A DNA stretch of 64,000 bases from Eucommia ulmoides (lineage: Eukaryota; Streptophyta; Magnoliopsida; Garryales; Eucommiaceae): the NCBI GenBank assembly GCA_016647705.1, contig CM028335.1:41268526-41332525 (forward strand), in the 5' to 3' direction. Positions 54,602 to 64,000 of this stretch are shown piece after piece. Position numbers and translations under genes: made by a program. The notes under the pieces are model-generated. The model worked only from the letters and a program-made list of their open reading frames with translations, did not search any database and had not been told where the DNA came from. Every line of letters begins with the position of its first letter. The first letter of the stretch is position 1.

Positions 54602-55400
54602 GTATTTTCTGTTCAATTTTGTACATATACTACCTGAAATAGTCTGCTAACAATATATCCTGTATTATTATCATTAAATTCTTTGGATGGGTATATTGGC
54701 ACCCTTTCCATCCCCTAAATATACTTGGGAAAATTTCCCCATCTACTGGTCTATACATCTGAATGCATTCACGCGTGATATCTTTGTTTGCTTCGCCAAC
54801 TTATCACTAAAAGAAAAAAACTTAATATCTCTGATTCTCTCTCTCCATATAAACTGGGCATGAATATTTAAGATTGTATTATTTATATGTGCTTTAGGAT
54901 ATCTATGTTACTTGGATCTACAGACTACTTGAAAACATTTATCTAATTTAAAGTTCTAATTGCCTGCCTTTTTAAATTCGGCAATGTTATTTGATATTTT
55001 TATTCATGCATTAAATAGAGAAAAACAACATAATAATGGTTAAGCTGCTGAGTAATCTTTATTGCTCTGTTTGTGCTAGCTTACTTTGAGTGGTAGTGTC
55101 TTTAAGTTATGGTATGACCCTTTTTTTTTTTTTTTGGTACAAATGGTTGGAGAGAGTTTTTTGAAGACAAGAACTCTCACTAGGGAGACACACTAGATAA
55201 CTGTTAGGTTACAAGTCTTGGTTGGTATGACCTCTATTACACTACAGTAACACTGCAGAAGTAAAACTAAATTGAAAAATATCATATTTGATAGTAATAT
55301 AGACTGCACTTTGTTCTAGGTTTCTTGATGGTTAATACCTTGTTCTGTTGAAGCATCAACCACTGGATTTTAGGTCAATTAATATGTATAAGCATACATT
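54602..55400. other. Intron 12, proximal part
   Basis: No exon matching the expected continuation of the nucleotidase was found. A poly-T tract lies at 55118-55135. Nothing else is recognised. Confidence 0.6.
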
Positions 55401-55950
55401 CTAGGCGTTAGTGTCTAGCACACTCTGAGTAGTAATGCGGGTGGAATGCCCGCCCAATAAGCCTCATGAGAATAACTCTTGAGCTCGTTTAATTGGGCCC
55501 AAGGATAAGAGTAAAATGACCGGTGAAGAAGTTCATCCCTGCAAGACTGCCTCGCGATGGGCCACACAACCCAATCAGGACATCTTTTGAAAAGAGCCTA
55601 GGCCTAGGCCCACGAAGGACTTGGTCAAGCAATAACTGGCCACTCCCTCGTGATCGTCTGATTATGGACACTCGGCCGATAATGTGGTAACCGTCAGAGA
55701 TGTGGAGAAGGTAACCAGCCAAGTACCAACACAATGCATGAAATCCGGAAACAGCAGAGAAAAATAGGTATAAATGTAAGGGAAATTCATACAGTTAAAA
55801 AAAGGACTACACTTATCTTTTCTCTTAAAACATATTGACTTATTCTCACTCCGGAGGTTCTTTAGTTGACACTACATTGTTTCCAGCGTTAGTCTATTGG
55901 TGTTGTAGGTTGACAAGTTGTTGAGAGTGAATTTGCTGTTGTCGGGGGGA
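55400..55950. mobile_element. Degraded Ty3/gypsy LTR fragment, possibly Tat-lineage
   Basis: The segment 55820-55950 has the phrase ttattctcactccggaggtt followed by ttgacactaca and gttgtaggttgacaagttg. Similar wording is common at the downstream end of Tat/Ogre-type plant LTRs. A diverged second copy lies at 57555-57672 in the same orientation. No terminal duplication could be set. The minus-strand frame 55889-56098 is not recognisable as a protein. Confidence 0.45.
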
Positions 55951-56209
55951 CTAGAGGAACTAAAACTCCACGACGAGGTTTAGACTGGGGGGCTGATCTA
56001 GTAGAACTTTTCCTCTTCTTCAAGGAAAAGGAAAACAATTGGCTTCTCTCGTTTTGTGACATTTTCTTAGCCTTGACTTTGAGATCGGACCTTGGCAACC
56101 AAGAGTTGGGTCAACTCCGCGGCAATAGCTGGATTGAGTGGGATGCTTTTGAGAGCTTCTTTGCCTAAAAATAAGAAACACGATGGTCAGAACTCAACAG
56201 CAAGGTAAG

Positions 56210-57490
56210 ATTTTAATAAACGAAGATCAGAATGGGATTATTACTTGGATTACAACAACCCTTTGGAACAACTGGGTCTGTCCTCACCTCCTCAGGGGAA
56301 AACTCCCAATCTCCACTAAAACACAAGTAGCAGTTCTTCCACTTTTTGACTAAGGTGGGAAGATAAGTAAGAAATTGGCAATCAGATGGGTTGGATAGGT
56401 AAAACCTCTCCTTGTTTAGTCAAGAGGCAAATAAAACGTAAAAAAGTTCTTTTAATCTTCCGAATGTGAGGGAAACGAAGTTTGTCCAGTCTTTAGCATT
56501 CAGGAACAGACTCTGGACATTTTGATTCAGACCAGAAGTTCCGATTATTTCCACCACTTCCAAGTTTCACTAACAAGTTAGTAACAGTATTAGCTTCCCT
56601 GTAGCGGTGCGAAATAGAAGTATGAACCTTAGATGCTAGATCTTTTAAACTCCTAATCAATGATGTTAATCTCCATGGGATTTTTAGCTCTCCTAGCGAC
56701 CATTTCTACTAGTGAGGCATTATCATTGACTATATCCACGGAGAACCATTTAAATTTAACACAATACTGAAGCGTGATCTAAAGGGTTTTTGATTCGCAA
56801 GCAAGGTAGATCCAAACTCAAAAAATTGAGTGAACCCAAATAAAAGAGTCCCATTAGTATTCCGCAAAGTATCGCCTTCGCCAATAAAACTAGGATTTCC
56901 TCTAGAGCTATCGTCCAAGTTCATCTTTAGTCTATTACACAGTCAACTCTAGTAAACCAACTGAATCGTAGATTTCGTATTCTTTGCTGGCGAAATAATC
57001 CTGGACAAAGTTCGGTGAATATTAAATAGAAATTTTTGAACATTACATTGAATCCCATCAAATCTAACATTTTTACGCATTTTCCAGCTTTCCCAGCACA
57101 ACACAGAAGGAATGAGCGTATTACAATTTTTTTTTTTAAGAATGATAAATCTTCATTGTTGCCACCAACCAACCAATATGTCAAATACTTCTCCATTCCA
57201 TTAAGTCGTTCCAAAAACAGTCCACACACTCTTTGCCAAATCCCCTAGTGAAAACAGGTGATGTTGAGATTCAAACTGAGGCCCCATAACAACATTTACA
57301 AAGGGAGTAGATTTTCACATCTTTCTGTTGAATCGCCTCATCCACTGGACAATTTGATGAAGGAGCCTCCCACATAAAGATAAAGATCTTTATTGGAAGG
57401 GATTTATGTCAGATCTTATCAAAAAACAAATGAGCATTTTGTTGTTTCCTTACAATTTCCCAGACAGTTTTCACTGAGAAGATTCCCGAG
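56210..57490 (-). pseudogene. LINE (L1-type) 3' fragment: zf-RVT and RNase H region
   Basis: Minus-strand order: zinc-binding RT-associated part near 57480-57330 (FSLKTVWEIVRKQQ, then HKSLPIKIFIFMWEAPSS), linker with CWESWKMRKNVRFDG (about 57110-57070), RNase H beginning NLDDSSRGNPSFIGEG (56924) and GTLLFGFTQFF, and a C-terminal helix (SHRYREANTVTNLLVKLG, about 56620-56560). All are separated by frameshifts and stops. The 5' endonuclease and RT parts are absent, as in usual 5'-truncated LINEs. It lies between two diverged copies of an LTR-like segment. Confidence 0.8.
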
Positions 57491-57554
57491 TTAGATGGTT
57501 GCTAAATCATAATATCCTGCTCAGACACTTTAGAATTTGAATATTTTCCAGTTC

Positions 57555-57672
57555 TCTCAAAATATATTGACTATTCTCATGCTGAAGGTTTTTTGACTGA
57601 CATCACACTGGTGCCATCCTTAGTCTTTTGGTACTGCAGGTTGACAGGTTGTTGAGAATGGATTTGCTGTCT
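57555..57672. repeat. Second copy of the LTR-like segment
   Basis: About 115 bases similar to 55833-55945 in the same orientation, including ggttgacaggttgttgagaa and gatttgctgt. Together the two copies bracket the LINE fragment. Confidence 0.65.
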
Positions 57673-57770
57673 ACATTAGGTAGTACACACGTGAATGAAA
57701 AGAGATGTTGCGAGAATGGAATTGACTTTTGAAGGAACACACCCATTTGAAATTCAACACTATTCTCTCA

Positions 57771-58791
57771 CGGCATGTTTGGTTGGACGGAATCGAGGGC
57801 GAAATAGAATCGCATTCCGCCCTCGATTCCTATTCCGTTGTTCGGTTTTCCAATGGAATCACTTTTGTGATTCCATTGGAATGAAATATGATGGAATGAG
57901 ATTCTATTTGAGATAGGGTGGAATGAGATTCCAATCCAAAGGAATCAACAACCTAAATTACATAATAACCCTTGTATTTAAGTCCTTAAAAATTGAGAAC
58001 AAAAATTAAAAATTAAGAACAGAAACAAAAATTAGAGAACATAAAATTGGAAATAGAAACAGAAAATTGAGAACAAAAAATTGAGAACAGAAACAGAAAA
58101 TTGAGAACAGAAATTAAAAATTGAGAACATAAACTTAAAATTGAGAACAAAAACTTAAAATTAGAGAACATAAAATTGAGAACGGAAACTGAAAATTGAG
58201 AACAAAAAATGAAAATTAAGAACAAAAATAGAAAATTGAGAACATAAACTAAAAATTGAGGACAAAAATAGAAATTTAGATAACAGAAAATTAAGAATGG
58301 AAACTGAAAATTGAGAATAAAAATTGAAAATTCAGAACAAAAATAGAAAATTGAGAACAAAAACAAAAAATTAGAGAACGGAAATTGAAAATTGCGAACG
58401 GAAACAAAAATTAGAGAATAGAAACTGAAAATTGAGAATAGAAATAAAAATTAGATAGCATAAATTTAAAATTGAATGGAATAGTGAAATATAATAAAAT
58501 AAAGGAAGGAATGAAATAGTGAAATATAATAAAATTTTGTAAAAGTGGCAGAGAATTTTATTATATTTCATTCTATTCCTTCCCTCATTTCATACCAATC
58601 AAACAAGAGAATGGAATAATAATTTTATAAGGGTATAATGGTAATTTTACTATATTTCACTATTCAATTCATTCTCTCATTCCATACCAACCAAACAAGA
58701 GAATGGAATAGTGATTCCATTGACAATTCCATTACATTCCTTCTCTCATTCCATTCCACCCTCATTCCATTCCGTCCAACCAAACGAGCCG
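57771..58791. mobile_element. MITE family C, copy 1, with internal minisatellite
   Basis: The left end cggcatgtttggttggacgg and the right end ccgtccaaccaaacgagccg are inverted. TCA flanks both sides (57768-57770 and 58792-58794), a 3-bp target as in PIF/Harbinger-like elements. The interior holds an aaaattgagaac array. No transposase. A relative lies at 59733-60475. Confidence 0.85.
57985..58475. repeat. aaaattgagaac minisatellite
   Basis: More than twenty imperfect units of about 18-22 bases (aaaattgagaacagaaac and variants). Long Phe/Leu/Ser-rich minus-strand frames here are translations of the repeat, not proteins. Confidence 0.93.
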
Positions 58792-59040
58792 TCAGGATTC
58801 TTTTATTCCATTCCCACATGCCAAATGTGATGCTAGTGTTCCCTTGGTTCTTTTTGGACTGCTTCCTTTTCACTTAAATTTTATTACCCTTTTTCTGCAA
58901 TTTAAAAATAGGTTAAACTTTATGATTTTTTTGGTAAAATGCCGTTCCATTCCCCCGCCCCCCCTTTCGAATCTGTTCTTACTCTTCTGTCTTCAATGGA
59001 TGATCATTTCTAGAAATAAAAACTGTCTTGAAGTATATTA

Positions 59041-59686
59041 GGTGGCGTTTGGTAACCGTTTCTGTTTCCATTCCAGTAGTGGGATGAGATGGGAATTTTG
59101 TTTTCTTTTTGGGAGTAGAATCGCGTTTGGTAATGATAATTTTTTTTTTTTTTGTTTTGGGAAGGAAATTGTGTTTGGTAACGATTTTATCCTAAAATCT
59201 TTTTTTTTTTTTTTTTTTACTGTTTTGGCCTGACGGCGGTGGCGCCGTCGCCGGCCGGCCGGCGGTGCTCCGGCGTCGGAGACGGCGTTGGCCCCCTCCG
59301 GCGATGACCGGACGGCGGTGGCGTAGGCGACGCCGGTCGAAAGACAATGGCGCCGTCGCCGGCGACGGCCGAAAGTGGCCGGGAAATTTCTGGCCGGACG
59401 GTGACTGGCGGGGGCGGCAGACGACGGCGGACGGTGGCCAGCGGCGGCAGGCGGTGGTTGGCCGGTAGGTAAATAATGACCATGTGTTTTGGGAATGAAA
59501 TGGAAATAATGAGAAACAATTTTTTTTTATTTCTCATTTCTTAAGAAAAAAGTGGGCACAATTCTCAAATGGGAATGAAATGGAAACGGAAACAAAAATT
59601 ACCAAACGCTATTCCCAAACAGAATTCCCAAAAATCTGGGAATGGAATGGGAATTTTTGGAATGGAAATGGTTACCAAACGGGGCC
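59041..59686. mobile_element. PIF/Harbinger-like MITE, family A, inverted copy
   Basis: Inverted relative of 6468-7111: left end ggtggcgtttggtaacc, right end ggttaccaaacggggcc, perfect TTA on both sides (59038-59040 and 59687-59689). The GC-rich core is at 59225-59465. The MRNKKKLF-type frame is on the minus strand at 59217-59537. Confidence 0.93.
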
Positions 59687-59732
59687 TTACTTAACAATTT
59701 CTCAAATTTCCCCATTTCGCGCCAAACCCTTA

Positions 59733-60475
59733 TGGCATGTTTGGTTGGACGAAATCGGGACGGAATGGAATTGCATTCTGCCCTCGATTCTTATTCCATT
59801 GTTTAGTATTCCAATGGAATCACAAAAAATCAAGGGAATGAGATTCTATTTGATGTGATGGAATCAAATCCAATCCAATGGAATCAAAATTAAAATTACA
59901 AAAAAATCCATCGCTGATCTAGTCCAATCCAAAAATTAGAGAATAGAAATAGAAATTAGAGAACAAAAATAGAAATTAAAGAACAAAAAATTGAGAATAA
60001 AAACAGAAAATTGAGAACAAAAAGAGAGAAAGAGAGAAAGAGAAAATTGAGAACAAAAACAGAAAATTAGAAAACTAAAAATTGAAAATAGAAACAGAAA
60101 ATTAGATAACAGAAAATTGAAAACAAAAAATTAAAGAACAAAAAATTGAAAACAGAAATAGAAAATTGAGAACAAAAATAGAAATTAGAGAACGGAAATT
60201 GAAAATTGAGAATAGAAACAGAAACTGAAAATTGAATGGAATAACAAAATATAATAAAATGAAGAAAGGAATATAATAGTGAAATATAACAAAATTTTAT
60301 TATAAGGGCGTAATGTTAATTTTATTATGTTTTACTATTTCATTCATTCCATACCAACCAAACAAGTGAATGAAATAGTGATTTTATTAACAATTTTATT
60401 CTATTTCTTCTCTCATTTCATTACTTCTTCCATTCCATTCCACCCGTATTCTATTCTGTCTAACCAAACGAGCTG
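59733..60475. mobile_element. MITE family C, copy 2
   Basis: The left end tggcatgtttggttggacg and the right end taaccaaacgagctg are inverted, with TTA on both sides (59730-59732 and 60476-60478). It has the same aaaattgagaac array (59935-60235) as copy 1, shorter here and with a gagaaagagagaaagag patch. Confidence 0.82.
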
Positions 60476-60478
60476 TTA

Positions 60479-61430
60479 GAGATGGTTGAACAAGTTACAT
60501 TTTAGGTGTGAGCTACTTGTCTTGTCAGGGGATCTATAGGGCCAATGTAAAAATGTAACCTCCAAATAAGTGCCACAATATCGGCAGGACTACACTGAAA
60601 ATTCCAAAAAAAATCGTCGGGTCCATTTGTGAAATAATGGTTCATAATCAGAGTAGGGGTCAAGATCCCCTAATTAATTTCATTTATAGGAGAGAGAATA
60701 CACGATCCTCCTTGGAGAGAACCGTCTATTTATTGGCAAAAATGATGCGCTCAAAGCTAGAGGAGCTTTGAAGTTGATGAATGACACAGGAGAATAATGA
60801 TGCAAGTGTTTGATTATATACTCTGTTCTTGATAGGTTTTGTAGGATTCTAGACTAAGAACATCTAGAACGTGAAAGAGAAAATAGTAGTTAAAGCGATT
60901 CCAAGCGTAAATTTTTGGAGAGAATGTGAATAAGTTAACACAAACAAATAACGATGGTCGGGGATGTAACTTGACTGAAATGCAGTACCTTACCAGCTAT
61001 CTTGAAGAGCACCAAATAATGGTTATCATATCAATGATTGATAACCTGGTTTAATTTTGAGATAAACACCATCATGGTACTGGTAATGTGGTTATGGTAG
61101 TTATTTGGTTAGTTCACATACCAGCATACTGATGACTTTTTTTTGAAGACTGGATAGTTGAATGTAAGCTTTTCAGACTGGCGATTAATATTTTATCTGA
61201 ATGCATGAGAGTTTGAAATAGTTTTCTTATGGACATGTAAGAGATCAAAACTCAATGTCTTTATATTACATAAAATGATCCTATGCTATTTTTTATTATC
61301 AAATTTACTATTTATAAATATGATTGACAGAGACACATGCGATATATGTGCAAAATAATTATAAAGGAGAGGAGGGTTGGTGATATTAAAAAAAAATATA
61401 AAAATGATAATGAGAGTGAGAGAGAGTACT
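60479..61430. other. Intron 12, no gene seen
   Basis: No open frame of note and no transposon ends. AT-rich sequence that leads into the next MITE. Confidence 0.6.
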
Positions 61431-61433
61431 TTT

Positions 61434-62421
61434 GGCCGTGTTTGGTAAGTATTCCCATTCCATTCCTAGATGTTTGAGATTTCTATTTAAGAATACCGTT
61501 TGGTAAAACTGTTTCTCATCCCACCCCCATCCCAAAATCCTAGAATTGTCTCTCTATTTTGTGAAGGTCATGAGAAACAATTTTTTTTTGTTTCTTTTCA
61601 TTCCCATCCCAAAACAAAAAAGGACACGCTGGTCATTTTCCCAATTGTTAGTGAGCCTTTCTTCAACTCATGTTAGCCACATTTTTATTTTCTATTTCTT
61701 TTCCATTTTGTGAAGATGGCCATCTTCTTCATGGCAGTCGTCGTTCATCTTCTGTGGCCATCGTCTTCTTCGTCTGCTTAAACTCCTAGCCATCGTTGTT
61801 CGCTCGTCGCCGTCCTCCTCCTACTCGTTGTCTTCGCCGTCCTCTTTTTCCTCGTCGTTGTTGTACTTCTCTTCCTCGTCTTCGTCTTCACCATCCTCGC
61901 ACCATCGTCTTCACTCGTCGCCGTCGTCTTGAATTTCGATTTCGAGCAACAACGTTGTAATTGATTTTAATTTCGATATTAGGATATCGATTTTTATTTC
62001 AATTTTGAGCAACAACTCCTGTTAGGATTTCGATTTCGATTTCGATTAGGGTTTTGATTTCGAGCAACAACTCCTATTAAGGTTTCGATTTTGATTGGGG
62101 TTTCGATTTCGATTAGAGTTTTGATTTCGATGTTGATTGGGGTTTCAATTGGGGTTTAGGATTTCGATTTCAATTTCGATTGAGGTTCTGATTTAGATTT
62201 CAGTTGGGGTTTAGGGTTTGATTTCTTGATTGTGGTTTAGGGTTTGTTCTTAATTTTTAGTGTAATATCGTTACCAAATGCGATTCTGTTCCCAAAACCA
62301 GAAAAAAAAAATTATCATTACCAAACACGATTCTGTTCCCAAGAAAGAAATATAATTCTCATCCCATCCCATCTCATCCTACTTGGATAGAATGAGATGG
62401 GAACGTTTGTCAAACAAGCCC
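61434..62421. mobile_element. PIF/Harbinger-like MITE, family B, inverted copy
   Basis: Left end ggccgtgtttggtaag, right end gtttgtcaaacaagccc followed by TAA. It matches 5101-5992 in reverse: gatttcgattagggttt-type repeats (61930-62240) and a Ser/Val codon-like pyrimidine stretch (61710-61930) appear in mirrored order. Target duplication is not exact. Confidence 0.75.
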
Positions 62422-62614
62422 TAAGGGATTATCCAATTTCATGTTTCAAGTTAAATTTTAGATCATTTTACACTTTACACCCTGAAGTTTGACCCCAATT
62501 CTACAATAGTCCCTATGGTTTTAATTTCAACACATAACACCCTTAAGTATTTTAATCATGAAAATTAAGGACAAATCGTTGACACCGTTTAAAAATAAAT
62601 GAAAAATTGCATGT
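62422..62614. other. Short spacer before the MULE fragment
   Basis: About 190 bases, possibly non-coding remains of the MULE. No terminal inverted repeat is visible. Confidence 0.4.
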
Positions 62615-63244
62615 GTGTTGCGCATGACCATGTCAATAAGGGATTTATTGTCCAAACACTATTTCTCTTCGACTTCTAAGGAGTTTAGAGAAGTTGTGAG
62701 GGAGCAAGCTATTCGAAAGGGTGCGAACATTAAATTTGTAAAGAATGAGTTCAAAAGAGTAAGAGCTAAATGTGTGGAAGATTGTCCTTGGACGATATTT
62801 GCTTCAAAAATGGAAGGGGAACGAATTTTACAAATCAAAACATATGAGAAGAAGCACACATATAGTAGGACTTTTTTCAATAGGCGTGTGAAATCTAGGT
62901 GGTTATCTGAAAAGTATGCTTGTGCAGTCTTAAGAAAAGGGAGAACTTGGTCATGGAAATCCTTTAAGGCAACAATGAGAGAGGAATATGTTGTGATAGT
63001 GTCTAGTAACCAAGTGTATAGGGATAAGAAAAAGGGTCTAGCAATGCTTGAAGGTACAATCGCTGAGCAAAATGCCAAATGTAGAGTTTATGTGCATGAA
63101 TTGAGAAGAACTAATCATGGTTTAACTATATGTTTGGACTACTCTGAGCCTGAGTTTGATGAAAGTGGTAGATTTGAGAGGCTATGTGTGTTTTTACAGC
63201 TTGAAAGAAAGGTTTTTTGGCTGGTTGTCGACCTATTGTGGGCT
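62615..63244 (+). pseudogene. MULE (MuDR-type) transposase N-terminal fragment
   Basis: The frame contains a plant MuDR DNA-binding domain: STSKEFREVVREQAIRKGAN, FVKNEFKRVRAKCVEDCPWT, QIKTYEKKHTYSRTFFNRRV and SRWLSEKYA. Then comes the start of the MULE catalytic region (ELRRTNHG, FERLCVFLQLERK; one frame over, the GCRPIVG phrase). It stops at about 63244, where a copia LTR begins, so the DDE core and C-terminus are missing. The first in-frame ATG is at 62615, but the true start may be upstream. Not functional. Confidence 0.88.
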
Positions 63245-63394
63245 TGGTATTTATATATTTCTGGTATTACTTAGGGTTTCCTATACGGTTTAGAGTTTGC
63301 TGTATGGTTTTCAAATTTCTATTATAAATAGAGGGAGAGACTAATACGATAGTTAAGCCTTCTCATTCTTTCCTACTTTTCTTTTACTTTAACA
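63245..63394 (+). repeat. Copia-1-family LTR, slightly 5'-truncated
   Basis: It matches the 5' LTR of copia-1 (42678-42834) from ggtattt onwards, including tataaatagagggagag and the end ctttaaca. It is followed directly by a primer-binding site tggtattagagc (63395-63406). The first eight or so bases are replaced by MULE sequence. Confidence 0.88.
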
Positions 63395-63406
63395 TGGTAT
63401 TAGAGC

Positions 63407-64000
63407 AACTGAATCTATGATCCAGGGTGTGGGAGTGGAATGCCGAATTGAAAGATAAGCAGTAGAAGTACCTTGTTGAGCTAAGGAACCAATGGGAAGA
63501 GATGTCTGCTGGGATGCCATATACTGAAAGAATTGAGAATATTCCTTATCAGAAATGTCCTTGGCCGCCTGAGATTCCGGAATAGTAGGATTATTTGGAT
63601 CAGATGTCACTGCATTGGCGAATTTGGGTGGATAGCCAACTAAATCCCAACATGTTTTTCTAGTATGATTCTATTTTCCACAAAAAGAGCACTGACGATG
63701 TGGACCTCGACCACTACGTCCACCCCGAGGGCCACCACCACAGCCACCACGACCACCAATAAGTTAATCACCTCGATCTCGTGTAGGAATCTGAGTAACG
63801 AGCGTCGAATGCTCAGATGACACAGACGAATTCGAGCCAGAAACATTGTCCTTGGTAGTGCCACGCGAGACGCGAGAGTACGTTTCAGTGATAGTGGGGA
63901 AAGTAACACTGGAAATGATCTGAGATCATACCGGTTCAAATTCTGGGCGTAATCCAGTTAAGAACTTCATGATAACCATCTGCTCACGTTGCTTTCGCAT
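63407..64000 (-). pseudogene. Inverted gag-protease segment of a copia-1 relative, runs off the window
   Basis: Read on the minus strand it matches copia-1 from its gag (about 43633) to the protease box: MKFLTGLRPEFEP near 63970, zinc knuckle CSFCGK-NHTRKTC at about 63695-63655, [20 protein letters not shown] (63610), and TPWIIDSVA at about 63410. It joins the + strand LTR and primer-binding site head to head, so the internal region is inverted relative to its LTR. Stops are present. The remaining part is outside the window. Confidence 0.87.

Noticed and set aside
58013-58571. Long Phe/Leu/Ser-rich minus-strand frames resembling a membrane protein
   Set aside because: They are translations of the aaaattgagaac minisatellite inside a MITE and follow its repeat period.

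Overview
This is nuclear DNA of a flowering plant, most likely a eudicot. It is AT-rich, has spliced genes with GT-AG introns, and carries CACTA, hAT, MULE and PIF/Harbinger-type DNA transposons, Ty1/copia and Ty3/gypsy LTR retrotransposons, and a LINE fragment. No bacterial-type feature, rRNA, tRNA gene or CRISPR array was seen.

The only host gene I can support is on the + strand. It encodes a 5'-nucleotidase domain-containing protein of the HAD superfamily. Twelve consecutive exons (7574-54601, 448 codons) join without a phase error and contain all four HAD motifs. The 3' end was not found before the window ends. About 1.3 kb of coding sequence is spread over more than 47 kb because at least four introns (5, 6, 8 and 10, each 8.6-12.5 kb) are filled with transposons. 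Intron 12 exceeds 9.4 kb and also holds many elements.

Layout. 1-1193: copia-type LTR remnant. 1199-4117: CACTA element with antisense exons captured from a PPIP5K/VIH-type inositol pyrophosphate kinase. 4118-7371: (TA)n, then MITEs of three families (one nested inside its own family), then a run of 26 G. 7443-8561: promoter and exons 1-5. Intron 5: a complete but decayed Ty3/gypsy element (10268-18973, minus strand, TSD GTAGC) whose polyprotein frame crosses the polypurine tract into the 3' LTR; a MULE-type MITE sits in its LTR and a deleted hAT in its gag. Intron 6: the full-length hAT parent (21395-25209) and a chromovirus that has lost everything between gag and the integrase C-terminus (27447-30965). 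Intron 8: a long-LTR element without coding capacity, primed by tRNA-Asp (33456-38612), and a solo LTR of the intron-5 family (39661-40513). Intron 10: a three-layer nest, with copia-2 (47420-53027) inside the 3' LTR of copia-1 (42678-53103) inside a non-autonomous hAT (41888-53454). Intron 12: degraded gypsy LTR and LINE pieces, then MITEs of the same families as near the left end but inverted, a MULE transposase fragment, and a rearranged copia-1 relative that runs off the window.

Target-site duplications fix the edges of most elements and give the relative insertion order. All transposon proteins seen here carry breaks or altered catalytic residues, so none looks autonomous as it stands. 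I see no new defence or metabolic system. The notable items are the gene architecture, the exon capture, the overlap of polyprotein frame and LTR, parent and deletion derivative of one hAT side by side, and a fresh in-frame duplication in a young copia element.
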